From assembly GCA_045658005.1 (NCBI GenBank), contig JAZOUD010000091.1, positions 1 through 64,000 of the forward strand: DNA of 64,000 nt, given 5' to 3'. The position numbers were made by a program, and so were the translations under genes. The notes beneath the pieces were generated by a model, which was given only the letters and a program-made list of their open reading frames with translations, had not been told where the DNA came from and did no database searches. The stretch comes from UBA2862 sp045658005 (GTDB lineage: Bacteria; Bacillota; Clostridia; Christensenellales; Aristaeellaceae). Shown one piece after another: positions 7,406-16,425 of the stretch. How positions within the stretch are numbered: the first letter of the stretch is position 1; every line of letters begins with the position of its first letter.

Positions 7406-8283
7406 TCATTTGTTCGACGAATATCGACCAGGGCCTGCTGGGCGAGCGGGTGCCCGCCGAAGAGGTGCGGGCGGCCCAGCTGGAGATGCTGGATCTGCTG
7501 GTGGACTTCTGTGAAAAGCACGGGCTGACCTACTACCTCTCCGGCGGCACGCTGCTGGGAGCGGTGCGCCACAGGGGCTTTATCCCCTGGGACGACGACA
7601 TCGACGTCAACATGCCCCGCCCCGACGTGGATAAGCTGATCGAGCTGACCGGGGGCGTGCTCAACGACCACGTGGAGATCGGCGCGCCCTTCGGCCCGGT
7701 GCCCCACGCGGTGGGCTATCTGCGGGTGTACGACAAGCGCTACGTGCTGCGCAGCGCCAGCCGGGACGGCAGGGCCTTCTACTACATGAACCTGTTCGTG
7801 GACATCTTTCCCATCGAGGGCCTGCCCACGGACATGGGTCGGGTGCGCCGGCACTACAGGCTGGCCAGCACGCTGATCTATATGCGCAAGCTGGCCTTCT
7901 TCCAGGGGGTGCCCGGAAAGAGGGGGCTCAATCGGACGCTGCGGCTTGCGGCGCGGCCCTTCGCCAAGCTGATGGGTACCGCCTTCTGGAACCGGCTGCT
8001 GCTGCGCACGGCCCTCAAATACCGCTACGACGACTGCGATTACGTCGGGGTGGTCACCAGCAACTTCCACACGGTGGAGGAATACATCGCCCGGCAGGAC
8101 TACGGCACGCCCGTCAAGGTGACCTTCGAGGGCAAGCTGTACAACGCCCCGGCCAACGCCCACCGGTACCTGGAAAACCTGTACGGCGACTATATGCAGC
8201 TGCCCCCGGTGGAGAAGCGGGGCCAGCACCACCAGTTTGAGGTCTACAGGTGCAAGGGCGATGGGGGAGGATCGGCGAATTGA
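7402..8283 (+). CDS. LicD family phosphotransferase
   Basis: The product has 293 residues. LicD proteins attach phosphocholine or other polyol-phosphates from CDP-activated donors to surface glycans. The signature is near the N-terminus: YYLSGGTLLGAVRHRGFIPWDDDIDVNMPR (about 48-77), including the metal-binding DDDID cluster. It is coupled by overlapping start/stop codons to genes on both sides, so it is made with the two glycerophosphotransferases. The CDP donor is probably the product of the cytidylyltransferase two genes downstream. No choline-import gene or choline kinase is in the window, so a ribitol- or glycerol-type phosphate is at least as likely as phosphocholine. Confidence 0.88.
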   Translation: MIICSTNIDQGLLGERVPAEEVRAAQLEMLDLLVDFCEKHGLTYYLSGGTLLGAVRHRGFIPWDDDIDVNMPRPDVDKLIELTGGVLNDHVEIGAPFGPVPHAVGYLRVYDKRYVLRSASRDGRAFYYMNLFVDIFPIEGLPTDMGRVRRHYRLASTLIYMRKLAFFQGVPGKRGLNRTLRLAARPFAKLMGTAFWNRLLLRTALKYRYDDCDYVGVVTSNFHTVEEYIARQDYGTPVKVTFEGKLYNAPANAHRYLENLYGDYMQLPPVEKRGQHHQFEVYRCKGDGGGSAN

Positions 8284-9452
8284 GCAAGCGCAAACGTTCC
8301 AATTTCGAAAAGGCCTGCCGGGGGACCTACGTGACCTTAAACCGCCTCCTCCGGCCCGTCGACCCGGATAGGGTGGTCTTCAGCTGCTTCCGGGGGCGCT
8401 CCTACGGCGACAATCCCCGCTGCATCTCCGAACGGCTGCACGCCCGCTGCCCGTCGGCCAGGATCACCTGGCTGTTCACACGGGCCGCCCTTTCGCGGCT
8501 GGAGGGCACGCTGCCGGACTACGTCGAGCCGCTGGTCTTCGGCTCCCGCCAGGCGCTGGCGGCGCTGGCCACCGCCCGGGTGTGGGTGGACAACTACACC
8601 AAGGACAAGTACCTGTCCTTCATGCCGGGCCGACAGTTCTACATACAGACCTGGCACGGCGACCGGGCCATCAAGAAGATCTGCTACGACCTGAAGGTTC
8701 CGGGGGACGAGGGGCGCATTGAGGAGCACTGCTCGAGGGTGGTGACGGGTTCGACCTTCGGCGAGGGGATGTTTCGCACCGCCTTTCGTTACAAAGGCGC
8801 GTACCTGAAGGCGGGCTCGCCCCGCAACGATATACTGGTCAAAAACGACCCCGCAGACCGGGAACGGATTCGCCGGAGGCTGGGCGTCGCGCCGGGGGTC
8901 GGGCTGCTGCTGTACGCGCCTACCTTCCGGGAGCCGGGGGACACGCTGCCCAAGCGGCTTCAGATGGACCTGGAGCGCACACTGGACGCCCTGGAGCGCA
9001 GGACGGGGAAGCGCTGGATCTGCCTGTTCCGCGCCCACTACCTCTCCGCCGGCATCGACCTGGCGGCGGTGCAGGACCGGCTGGTAGACGTGACGGCGTA
9101 CCAGGACATGGCGGAGCTGCTGCTGGCGGCGGACATGCTGCTGACGGACTACTCCTCCTGCGCGATGGACTTTATACTGCTGGACCGCCCCGCGCTGTTC
9201 TACATCCCGGATTGGGAGGCCTACAGGCAGAAGCCGGGGGTCTACTTCGACGTTCGGGAAGCGCCGTTCATGACGGCAGCGGACCAGCCGGGGCTGGAGG
9301 CGCTGATCGACGGCCTGACCCCGGAAAAGACCGCGGAAAACTGCGCGGCGATCCGGGAATACTTCGGCTATTACGAGACCGGGCGGGCCGCGGACGCGGT
9401 CTGCGATTACATCATCGAGAGGCTGGGCAGCCGGGAAAAGATGACCGACTGA
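8280..9452 (+). CDS. CDP-glycerol glycerophosphotransferase family protein
   Basis: A 390-residue Glyphos_transf protein, the third paralog of the cluster. Visible blocks are VVFSCFRGRSYGDNPRCISE, YIQTWHGDRAIKK, LLLYAPTFREP and LLTDYSSCAMDF. I place the start at the TTG at 8280, which overlaps the LicD stop (TTGA) and has GGGGGAGG 9 nt upstream inside LicD. An ATG 30 bases earlier has no ribosome site. Its product likely adds another polyol-phosphate unit or extends the chain begun by the 6191 gene. It is followed after 22 nt by the cytidylyltransferase. Confidence 0.87.
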   Translation: MSKRKRSNFEKACRGTYVTLNRLLRPVDPDRVVFSCFRGRSYGDNPRCISERLHARCPSARITWLFTRAALSRLEGTLPDYVEPLVFGSRQALAALATARVWVDNYTKDKYLSFMPGRQFYIQTWHGDRAIKKICYDLKVPGDEGRIEEHCSRVVTGSTFGEGMFRTAFRYKGAYLKAGSPRNDILVKNDPADRERIRRRLGVAPGVGLLLYAPTFREPGDTLPKRLQMDLERTLDALERRTGKRWICLFRAHYLSAGIDLAAVQDRLVDVTAYQDMAELLLAADMLLTDYSSCAMDFILLDRPALFYIPDWEAYRQKPGVYFDVREAPFMTAADQPGLEALIDGLTPEKTAENCAAIREYFGYYETGRAADAVCDYIIERLGSREKMTD

Positions 9453-9474
9453 CCGGTACAGGGGAGGAAAGCGC

Positions 9475-10179
9475 ATGAATGTCGCGATCATCATCGCCGG
9501 CGGCGTCGGTAGCCGCATGGGCATGGACATACCCAAGCAGTTCATCCACATCTACGGCAAGCCGGTCATCATCTACACGCTGGAGGGTTTCCAGCGCCAC
9601 CCGGAGATCGACGCCATCGAGGTGGTCTGCCTGGCCGGCTGGGAGGAGACCCTGAAGGGGTACGCCCGGCAGTACGGCATCACCAAGCTGAAGTGGGTGA
9701 CCACCGGCGGGGCGTCGGGGCAGGAATCCATACGCAACGGCGTGTACAACCTGGAGGGCGAGCTGAAGGTGGACGACATCGCCATCATCCACGACGGCAT
9801 TCGCCCCATGGTGGATTCCAGCGTGCTGTCGGACATCCTGCGGGTGTGCCGTCTGCACGGCAACGGCGTGACCTCCACGCCCTACAACGAGCAGATCTTC
9901 CGCATACTGGACGATTTTTCCACCCGGGAGTACATCCCCCGGGAGACGCTGCGCAAGGTGGCCACGCCCCAGGCCTACAATTACGGCCTGCTGCTGCGGT
10001 CCTATCAACGGGCCTTTGCCGAGAACATCGGCATCACCGGCTCGGCCTACACCAACACCATGATGGTGGACCTGGGCGAGACGCTTTACTTCGCCGCGGG
10101 CTCCGACAAGAACATCAAGCTGACCAGCAAGGACGACCTGGAGCTGTTCAAGGCGTTCCTGCGCATGGAGAACGAATGA
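9475..10179 (+). CDS. TarI/IspD-type cytidylyltransferase, probably making a CDP-polyol donor
   Basis: The product has 234 residues. The N-terminus AIIIAGGVGSRMGMDIPKQF is the CTP-binding loop shared by IspD and TarI, and IHDGIRPMVD (about 103-112) is the second conserved block. IspD makes CDP-methylerythritol for isoprenoids; TarI makes CDP-ribitol for wall teichoic acid. Because it sits among three glycerophosphotransferases, LicD and a sugar epimerase/reductase, and not with isoprenoid genes, a TarI-like role is preferred. GGGGAGG precedes the ATG. The usual TarI partner, the TarJ dehydrogenase, is absent. The SDR protein downstream may supply the substrate. Confidence 0.8.
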   Translation: MNVAIIIAGGVGSRMGMDIPKQFIHIYGKPVIIYTLEGFQRHPEIDAIEVVCLAGWEETLKGYARQYGITKLKWVTTGGASGQESIRNGVYNLEGELKVDDIAIIHDGIRPMVDSSVLSDILRVCRLHGNGVTSTPYNEQIFRILDDFSTREYIPRETLRKVATPQAYNYGLLLRSYQRAFAENIGITGSAYTNTMMVDLGETLYFAAGSDKNIKLTSKDDLELFKAFLRMENE

Positions 10180-10180
10180 C

Positions 10181-11221
10181 ATGTTTAGCGACAATTACGC
10201 CCGGAGTCTCATGGCGGCCTGCGGCGAGCTGCAAGGCCTGGAAGCGCTGAAGGGCGCGCGGGTGCTGATCACCGGCGCGACGGGCCTGATCGGGTCGTGC
10301 CTGGTGGACGCGCTGCTGCTTCTGAACGGGCAGCGGGGGCTGGAGATCGAAGTATACGCCGCCGGGCGCAGCGCCTCGGGCATGCGCGCGCGCTTCGGCG
10401 CGTCGGCGGACGACCCCCGCTTCCACTATGTGCCCTACGACGCAACGCAACCGCCGGTGCTGGATTTCGAGGCGGATTACGTCGTCCACGCCGCCACCAG
10501 CGCCCATCCGCTGGCCTATGCCACCGACCCGGTGGGCATCCTGCAGGCCAATGTGGTCGGCACGATGCACCTGCTGGAGGCGCTGCGGGGCTGGGGCCAC
10601 GGCCGGTTCCTGCTGCTGTCCAGCGGGGAAATCTACGGCGAAAATCCCACGCTGCCCGAGGGCTTTTCCGAGACGGACACCGGCTACATCGATACGATGA
10701 AGCCCCGCGCCTGCTATCCCGAGGGCAAGCGGGCGGCGGAGGCGCTGTGCGCCAGCTACGTCGCCCAGTACGGCGTGAATGCCCGCGTGGCCCGGCTCTG
10801 CCACGTCTACGGCTCCACCTTCACCCCCTCCAACAGCCGCGCGGACGCCCAGTTCCTGCGCAACGCGCTGGAGGGACGGGACATCGTGATGAAGAGCACG
10901 GGCAGCCAGGTGCGCTCCTGGTGCTACGTGGCGGACGCCGTCAGCGCCCTTTTGACGCTTCTGATCAGGGGCGAGGCCGGGCAGGCCTACAACGTGGCCA
11001 ACCGCCATTCCGTGGCCTCCATTCGCCGATACGCCCAGACCCTGGCGGACATCGCCGGGGTGAAGCTGGTCTTCGAGCTGCCCCCCGAGGTGGAAAAGGC
11101 CGGCTACACAAAAATCAGCCGCGCCGTGCTGAACCCGGCGAAGCTGGAGGGCTTGGGCTGGAAGCCCCGCTACGGTTTGCGCGAGGGGCTGGAGGAGAGC
11201 TACAGGGCGTGCAAATACTGA
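10181..11221 (+). CDS. NAD-dependent epimerase/dehydratase (extended SDR)
   Basis: The product has 346 residues. The Rossmann motif GATGLIG (about 31-37) and the YPEGKRAAE active site (Y-x-x-x-K, about 182-190) identify an extended short-chain dehydrogenase that acts on nucleotide-sugars or polyol-phosphates. It starts one base after the cytidylyltransferase stop codon, so the two are coupled. It is the last gene of the surface-polymer operon. Its own stop codon TGA is part of a dispersed palindrome (11211-11251), so the last residues, CKY, are encoded by the repeat. The substrate is unknown. It may prepare the polyol moiety activated by the upstream enzyme. Confidence 0.82.
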   Translation: MFSDNYARSLMAACGELQGLEALKGARVLITGATGLIGSCLVDALLLLNGQRGLEIEVYAAGRSASGMRARFGASADDPRFHYVPYDATQPPVLDFEADYVVHAATSAHPLAYATDPVGILQANVVGTMHLLEALRGWGHGRFLLLSSGEIYGENPTLPEGFSETDTGYIDTMKPRACYPEGKRAAEALCASYVAQYGVNARVARLCHVYGSTFTPSNSRADAQFLRNALEGRDIVMKSTGSQVRSWCYVADAVSALLTLLIRGEAGQAYNVANRHSVASIRRYAQTLADIAGVKLVFELPPEVEKAGYTKISRAVLNPAKLEGLGWKPRYGLREGLEESYRACKY

Positions 11222-11251
11222 TTTATCGGGGAGCGACAAATCAGTATTTGC
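11211..11251. repeat. Dispersed palindrome, full copy, supplying a stop codon
   Basis: Arms 11211-11228 and 11234-11251 (GCAAATACTGATTTATCG and its complement with one change) flank a 5-nt loop. The TGA within the left arm is the stop codon of the epimerase gene. The ribosome site of the next gene begins about 10 bp beyond the right arm. Confidence 0.88.
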
Positions 11252-11275
11252 CGATTCTACCAAAGGAGTAATCTC

Positions 11276-11929
11276 ATGGCGAAAAAGAAGAAGCGTCGTG
11301 GCATAACCCTCTCCCCGGTCCTGGCGGCGGTGCTGGCCGTCGCGCTGATCGGGGTTTCCTTCGGCGCGGGGTGGTTCTTCGGGGTGCGGTCCACCCAGTT
11401 CCACGGCGACATACTGCTGGTGAACGAGAGCCACCGGCTTTCGGCGGATTACGTGCCCGACGACCTGGTGAACCTGTACACCCAGCGCCACTCCTTCCGC
11501 ATGGCCAGCAGCGAGATCTACCTGACCCGGCAGACCTACGAGGCCATGGAGAAGATGTTCCACGCGGCTGAGGAAGCCGATATGAACGGCTACATCGTCA
11601 CCAGCGGCTATCGCAGCTACCAGCGCCAGCAGGAGGTCTACGCCGAGAGCGATCCCGGCAAGGCCCAGCAGCCCGGGGCCAGCGAGCACCAGACCGGAAT
11701 GGCCTTCGACGTGACCGTGGAGACCAACGAGGGCTTCGAGAGCACGCCCCAGTACGGCTGGCTGATGTCGCATGCCCATGAATACGGCTTTATACAGCGC
11801 TACCCCGCCAACAAGGCCGACGTCACAGGCATCAGCTACGAGCCCTGGCACTACCGCTACGTGGGCGTGGACGCCGCCACCCGCATGCATAAAACGGGCC
11901 AGACGCTGGAGGAGTTCTTGGGGCAGTAG
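11276..11929 (+). CDS. D-alanyl-D-alanine carboxypeptidase, M15B (VanY-like)
   Basis: The product has 217 residues with a basic N-terminus (KKKKRR) and one membrane segment (about 13-38), then an extracytoplasmic peptidase. Zinc-ligand motifs are SEHQTGMAFDV (SxHxxGxAxD type, about 139-149) and EPWHYRYVG (about 193-201). SGYRSYQRQQEVY is the conserved substrate-site block. It trims the terminal D-Ala from peptidoglycan stem peptides. AAAGGAG lies 8 nt before the ATG. It is flanked on both sides by copies of the dispersed palindrome and has no van regulatory genes nearby, so a housekeeping wall role is more likely than glycopeptide resistance. Confidence 0.9.
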   Translation: MAKKKKRRGITLSPVLAAVLAVALIGVSFGAGWFFGVRSTQFHGDILLVNESHRLSADYVPDDLVNLYTQRHSFRMASSEIYLTRQTYEAMEKMFHAAEEADMNGYIVTSGYRSYQRQQEVYAESDPGKAQQPGASEHQTGMAFDVTVETNEGFESTPQYGWLMSHAHEYGFIQRYPANKADVTGISYEPWHYRYVGVDAATRMHKTGQTLEEFLGQ

Positions 11930-11962
11930 CGGCGGGCCAGAGAAAGGTGCCTGTGAAGTCAG

Positions 11963-12007
11963 GCAAATACTGATTTATCGAGCTGTGCTCGATAAATCAG
12001 TATTTGC
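11963..12007. repeat. Dispersed palindrome, full copy with perfect 21-bp arms
   Basis: Arms 11963-11983 and 11987-12007 are perfectly complementary (core AAATACTGATTTATCGAGC) with a TGT loop. It lies between the convergent ends of the VanY gene and the 2-hydroxyacid dehydrogenase gene. It could work as a bidirectional transcript end, although there is no T-run. Confidence 0.92.
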
Positions 12008-12052
12008 ATACGTCTGAACGGTTACAAAGGAAGAAAGATCTTTCCCGTATCG

Positions 12053-13015
12053 TCAATACCCCTTCTCCCGGTCCACCAAATGCGCCAGGAGCCTGCCCGC
12101 GCAGAAATTCCCGAGATCCTCGAGGAACAACGCCACGATCCGGTCCACGGTGTATTCCAGGGTCATGTTCCCGGCCACGTGGGTGGTGATCAGCAGGCGA
12201 GGGCATTCCCACACCGGGCTGTCCTTCGGCAGGGGCTCCCGCTCGAACACGTCCAGCGCCGCGCCGGCCAGGTGGCCGCCCCGCATCAGTGCCAGCAGCG
12301 CGGCCTCGTCGACGGCGCTGCCCCTTCCCACGTTGATCAGGAAGGCGTCCTCCGGCATAAGCGCCAGCCGCCGCCCGTCCATGATGCCCCGGGTCTCGGG
12401 CGTTCCCGGCAGGGCCATCACCAGCAGGTCGGTCTCCGGGAGGATGCCGTCCAGCGCCGACACCGGCAGGGTCCGATCAAACAGGCCGCCGGCGTCCCGC
12501 CCCGAGCGGTTCAGGGCGACGATGGACTTCGGATCGAAGGCCCGCAGCCTCCTGGCCGCCTCCCGCCCGATGTCGCCCGCGCCCAGCAGGGTCACACGGC
12601 TGCCCCTCAGCGAGCGGATGGGCAGGTCCCGCACCCATTCCCGGGCCGCGACGATGCGATTGTAGTCCAGCTGTCGGCGCATCAGCTCCAGCGCCACCAT
12701 CACGATGTGCTCCGCGATGGTCACGCCGTAGGCGCCGGAGGCGTTGGTCAGCAGCGCCCGGGGGTTTGCGAACGCGCCGGGCAGCAGGAAGGGCTCGACC
12801 CCGGCGAAGGCGCAGCACATCCATTTCAGCACAGGCGCGGCCTTGGGCAGCGCGGGATCAGCGCTGAGTATGATCTCGGCGTCGGCAGCTTCACGCAGGG
12901 CGGCGGCAGCCTCGTCGCAAAAGACGGCGCTGTAGCCGTGGGCTTCGGCGGCTTCCGTGATGTCGCGCCGGTTGCCGTCGGTCAGCCGGGGGGTGAAACT
13001 CAGTATCTTCTTCAT
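12053..13015 (-). CDS. D-isomer-specific 2-hydroxyacid dehydrogenase
   Basis: The product has 320 residues. The NAD-binding motif GAGDIGREAARRL (about 151-163), the INVGRGSAVDE block (about 230-240) and the catalytic His in TTHVAGNM (about 281-288) are intact. It interconverts a 2-oxoacid and a D-2-hydroxyacid. The exact substrate (glyoxylate, hydroxypyruvate or phosphoglycerate-like) is not clear. Neither candidate start (13015 or 13042) has a strong ribosome site; I chose 13015 because the conserved fold starts there. It lies 74 nt after the beta-helix gene in the same direction as serS, so it may be the distal gene of the serine T-box transcript, which would suit a serine-pathway enzyme. 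Confidence 0.85.
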   Translation of the reverse strand: MKKILSFTPRLTDGNRRDITEAAEAHGYSAVFCDEAAAALREAADAEIILSADPALPKAAPVLKWMCCAFAGVEPFLLPGAFANPRALLTNASGAYGVTIAEHIVMVALELMRRQLDYNRIVAAREWVRDLPIRSLRGSRVTLLGAGDIGREAARRLRAFDPKSIVALNRSGRDAGGLFDRTLPVSALDGILPETDLLVMALPGTPETRGIMDGRRLALMPEDAFLINVGRGSAVDEAALLALMRGGHLAGAALDVFEREPLPKDSPVWECPRLLITTHVAGNMTLEYTVDRIVALFLEDLGNFCAGRLLAHLVDREKGY

Positions 13016-13089
13016 GGTGATGTTTGAATTAGTTGTATACATCAAATACTCAAGCCCAGCGGCGGCCCGAAGGCCGCCGCCGGACGCTG

Positions 13090-15081
13090 TCACGCCAAAA
13101 CCGCCCTCGCGGCCTCCTTGCTTGCGAAGGGGCCGGGCAGGCAATCCACGCCCCGGTGGTTGCCCAACAGATCCCGGTCGAAGGCGATGGGGGTGCCGTC
13201 CGGGTTCTCGAAGCGCTGCTCCGGCTGGAAGGCGCGGCCCAGGCTCTCCGTGGTGAGAATGCCGTCCCGGAAGTCGCCCAGCAGGTCATAGACGTTGGTG
13301 TTCAGCGTCCACTTGCCATCGGCTTCGATCAGTTCCACAGTAACGGCATCCTTGTCATTGACCAACCCGGTCTTTTCATGCTTGCTGACCGTGGCTCCGC
13401 CAAAGTAGGCGTTGCCGCCGACCCAGGCGGGCAGGTGGCCGAAGTGGTACTGCGCCAGGTGGCCCATGTCCGGCTCCCGGTCCATCATGAAGTTGGCGAT
13501 CCACTCGTCGTAGCTCGGGAAGATGTTGAACGGCGCGGTGCCGGCGGCCTGGTGCTCGGGGGAATCCGGGCCGATGGACGGGTCGGTGACGGGGTACTTC
13601 TGCACGATGATGTTGTTGTACACCCGGTCGTCGCCGTGGAGTATGGTCATGAAGCCGGCCACCTCGGTGCGGTGGCGGATGTGATAGGGGGTGTAGCGGG
13701 GCTCCCGCTGGCCGTTGACCACGCTGTCCACGCCGGAGTTGATCAGCCCGAACGCGCCGCCCATCAGGTTGTGGATGACCGCCAGACCCTCGCTGGGCAT
13801 GATGACCGAGGCCTTCGAAAGCAGCACGTTGTTGTCGATCAGCGTCGGGCCGTGGCCCACCTCGATGAACACGTCGCAGTTGAACATGGCGCCCTGGGCC
13901 TGTCCGATGCCCTCGGGGCGCTGGTTGTCGTGCATCAGGTTCTGGGTGATGCGCGCGCCCTGGGCCTCCCAGTCCAGCCACACGCCCTCGATGCAGTGGT
14001 GGATGTGGTTGCGGCGGATGGTGACGTCGATCGCCGCGTGCAGCTTGATGCCCGCGGTCTCCGCGCCGCCCAGCTGCTGGCTGTTGCAGACGTGGTGGAT
14101 ATGGCAGTCCTCGATGGTGGAGAACACGCCGCCCATGCGGCCCACGATGCCGGTTTGCTCGCAGTGGTGGATCTCGCAGCGGCGCACGATGTGGCTGCCC
14201 ACCTTCTCCTTCAGCCAGCCGTGGTACTGGCCCCGGCACACGGCGTCCCGCTCCATCTGGGTGGGGGACTTCACGTGCTTCGTGTAGAAGTACATGTCGT
14301 TCTCCGGGTCGCGGTACTTGCCCAGGCTGATGCCGCAGCAGCGGCTGCCCCAGACGGCGCAGTCCTCGATGATCCAGCCCTTGGACCAGTGGGGGCCGAT
14401 CAGGCCGTCCTGGTAGGCCGCGGGCGGGGCCCAGGTGGTCGCGCCCTTGTTGATGTCGAAGCCGGAGACGGTGATGTAGCTTATGCCGTTTTCATCGGGC
14501 ATGAAGCAGTTGCGGCGGACGGTGATCTCCACCTTCTGGGTGTTGGGGTCCAGGCCATGGAAGTTGGCGTACAGCACGGTTTCACCGCCGTCCTGCTCGG
14601 TGTACCACTTCCAGGTGGATTCCTCCTGATTCCAGGCGCAGGGGTCGACCTCGCCGGCGATGCACGCTTCCAGCGAGTCGGCCTCGTACATGGCCAGGTC
14701 GTTCAGGAACACCTGGCCGGTGTGGCGCACGTTGGGCGCGAAGTACCAGTCGCCGCAGACACGGGTCGTGTAGGGGCTGTAATCCCCGAACACGCCGTTG
14801 TCCACGCGGTTGACCCACACGTCGCCCTTGAACTTCTTCCAGCCGGCCAGCGCCTCCGCGCCGGTGATCACCGCGCCCAGGGGCACTTCAGAGCGATAGA
14901 CGATGCGCGCGTCCTCGGTGCCGGCGTGGCGGGGGGTCACCTTCTCCCGGTAGATGCCCGGCGCGACGACGACCTCGTCGCCCGCCACGGCCACCCGCGC
15001 CGCGTCGTCGATGTGGCGGAAGGGCATCTCCTTCGAGCCATTGCCGTCACGGGAAGCATTGGCATTGACGTAATATCTCAT
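13090..15081 (-). CDS. Right-handed parallel beta-helix protein, putative glycoside hydrolase or lyase
   Basis: The product has 663 residues and no signal peptide. The start MRYYVNANASRDGNGS... PFRHIDDAARVAVAGDEVVVAPGIYRE is the usual entry to a pectate-lyase-like beta-helix. The middle has tandem coils with repeated HIHH, RRNHIHHC and RRCEIHHC patterns. Overall length and the opening resemble the GH141-type or heparinase-associated beta-helix proteins, but I cannot assign a substrate. AAAGGAGG lies 7 nt before the chosen ATG. It begins 34 nt after the serS stop and is probably co-transcribed with serS. A carbohydrate-active protein behind a tRNA synthetase is an odd pairing and may just be read-through. 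Confidence 0.75.
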   Translation of the reverse strand: MRYYVNANASRDGNGSKEMPFRHIDDAARVAVAGDEVVVAPGIYREKVTPRHAGTEDARIVYRSEVPLGAVITGAEALAGWKKFKGDVWVNRVDNGVFGDYSPYTTRVCGDWYFAPNVRHTGQVFLNDLAMYEADSLEACIAGEVDPCAWNQEESTWKWYTEQDGGETVLYANFHGLDPNTQKVEITVRRNCFMPDENGISYITVSGFDINKGATTWAPPAAYQDGLIGPHWSKGWIIEDCAVWGSRCCGISLGKYRDPENDMYFYTKHVKSPTQMERDAVCRGQYHGWLKEKVGSHIVRRCEIHHCEQTGIVGRMGGVFSTIEDCHIHHVCNSQQLGGAETAGIKLHAAIDVTIRRNHIHHCIEGVWLDWEAQGARITQNLMHDNQRPEGIGQAQGAMFNCDVFIEVGHGPTLIDNNVLLSKASVIMPSEGLAVIHNLMGGAFGLINSGVDSVVNGQREPRYTPYHIRHRTEVAGFMTILHGDDRVYNNIIVQKYPVTDPSIGPDSPEHQAAGTAPFNIFPSYDEWIANFMMDREPDMGHLAQYHFGHLPAWVGGNAYFGGATVSKHEKTGLVNDKDAVTVELIEADGKWTLNTNVYDLLGDFRDGILTTESLGRAFQPEQRFENPDGTPIAFDRDLLGNHRGVDCLPGPFASKEAARAVLA

Positions 15082-15115
15082 GGGAAACCTCCTTTGGGAT
15101 AATGGGGAATCAGGT

Positions 15116-16396
15116 TTACCTGATTTCACTCTTCCCGCCCATGTACATGCGCAGGGCTTCGGGGATGCGGATGCTGCCGTCGGGCTGCAGGTTGTTCTCC
15201 AGGAAGGCGATCAGCATGCGGGGCGGGGCGACGACGGTGTTGTTCAGGGTGTGGGGCAGGTACTTCTTGCCGTCCGCGCCCTTGACGCGGATCTTCAGCC
15301 TGCGGGCCTGGGCGTCGCCCAGGTTGGAGCAGGAACCCACCTCGAAGTACTTCTGCTGGCGGGGGCTCCAGGCCCCCACGTCGCAGCTCTTGACCTTCAA
15401 ATCGGCCAGGTCGCCGGAGCAGCACTCCAGCGTGCGCACCGGGATGTCCAGCGTGCGGAAGAAATCGACGGTGTTCTTCCAGAGGCGCTTGTACCACATC
15501 ATGCTGTCCTCGGGCTTGCAGACCACGACCATCTCCTGCTTTTCAAACTGGTGGATGCGGTACACGCCCCGCTCCTCGATGCCGTGCGCCCCGACCTCCT
15601 TGCGGAAGCAGGGGGAGTAGCTCGTCAGGGTCTGGGGCAGCTCGTCCTCAGAAAGCATCTGGTCGATGAACTTGCCGATCATGCTGTGTTCGCTGGTGCC
15701 GATCAGGTACAGGTCCTCGCCCTCGATCTTGTACATCATGTTCTCCATCTCGGCAAAGCTCATCACGCCGGTGACCACATTGCCGTGGATCATGAACGGG
15801 GGCACGTAGTAGGTGAAGCCCCGGTCGATCATGAAGTCCCGGGCGTAGCTGAGTATGGCGCTGTGCAGCCGAGCGATGTCGCCCTTCAGGTAGTAAAAGC
15901 CGTTGCCGGACGTGCGGCGGGCGGCGTCCAGGTCGATGCCGTTCAGGCGCTCCATGATGTCCACGTGGTAGGGGATCTCCCACTCGGGCACCACGGGCTC
16001 GCCGAAGCGCTCGTTCTCCACGTTCTGGCTGTCGTCCCTGCCGATGGGCACGGAAGCGTCGATGATGTTGGGGATCACCAGCATGCGCTTGCGGATCTCC
16101 TCGGCGTATTCGACCTCCTTCTGTTCGATGTCGGCCAGCTCGTCCTGCATGTCCTTGACCTGCTGCTTGGCGGCCTCGGCCTCTTCCTTCTGGCCCTTGC
16201 CCATCAGCGCGCCGATCTGCTTGGAGATCTTGTTGCGCTGGGAGCGCAGGTAGTCCGCCCGCTGGATGGCCTCGCGGTTCTTCTTGTCGAATTCCACGAC
16301 CTCGTCCACCAGCACGAGCTTTTCGTCCTGGAATTTCTTCCTGATGTTCTCCTTGACCAGTTCAGGGTTCGTGCGAATCAGATTGATGTCCAGCAT
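15116..16396 (-). CDS. serS: Seryl-tRNA synthetase
   Basis: The product has 426 residues, the normal bacterial length. The N-terminal coiled-coil arm (about 30-100, Lys/Glu-rich) grips the long variable arm of tRNA-Ser. Class II motifs follow: PYHVDIMERLNGID, the TSEHSM loop, SPCFRKEVGAHGIEERGVYRIHQFEK (motif 2) and CSNLGDAQARRLKIR with a C-terminal motif 3. The natural start is MLDINLIRTNPELVKEN at 16396, after TCCTCC read on the other strand as GGAGG. A serine T-box leader lies upstream. The class II signature and the T-box specifier agree, so the assignment is firm. Confidence 0.97.
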   Translation of the reverse strand: MLDINLIRTNPELVKENIRKKFQDEKLVLVDEVVEFDKKNREAIQRADYLRSQRNKISKQIGALMGKGQKEEAEAAKQQVKDMQDELADIEQKEVEYAEEIRKRMLVIPNIIDASVPIGRDDSQNVENERFGEPVVPEWEIPYHVDIMERLNGIDLDAARRTSGNGFYYLKGDIARLHSAILSYARDFMIDRGFTYYVPPFMIHGNVVTGVMSFAEMENMMYKIEGEDLYLIGTSEHSMIGKFIDQMLSEDELPQTLTSYSPCFRKEVGAHGIEERGVYRIHQFEKQEMVVVCKPEDSMMWYKRLWKNTVDFFRTLDIPVRTLECCSGDLADLKVKSCDVGAWSPRQQKYFEVGSCSNLGDAQARRLKIRVKGADGKKYLPHTLNNTVVAPPRMLIAFLENNLQPDGSIRIPEALRMYMGGKSEIR

Positions 16397-16425
16397 GGTT
16401 GCTTCTTCCTCCTTGAATTGACTGC

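Noticed and set aside
9475..10179. Housekeeping IspD of the MEP pathway
   Set aside because: The fold is shared, but the gene is embedded and coupled within the surface-polymer operon, so a CDP-polyol role is preferred. This is not excluded and is kept as an alternative in the entry.
11276..11929. VanY as part of glycopeptide resistance
   Set aside because: No vanR/S/H/A/X-like genes accompany it. The 2-hydroxyacid dehydrogenase nearby is convergent and not VanH-like in context.
13033..15102. Plus-strand 689-codon frame opposite the beta-helix gene
   Set aside because: The minus-strand frame has a perfect AAAGGAGG start and beta-helix repeats. The plus-strand translation shows no domain.
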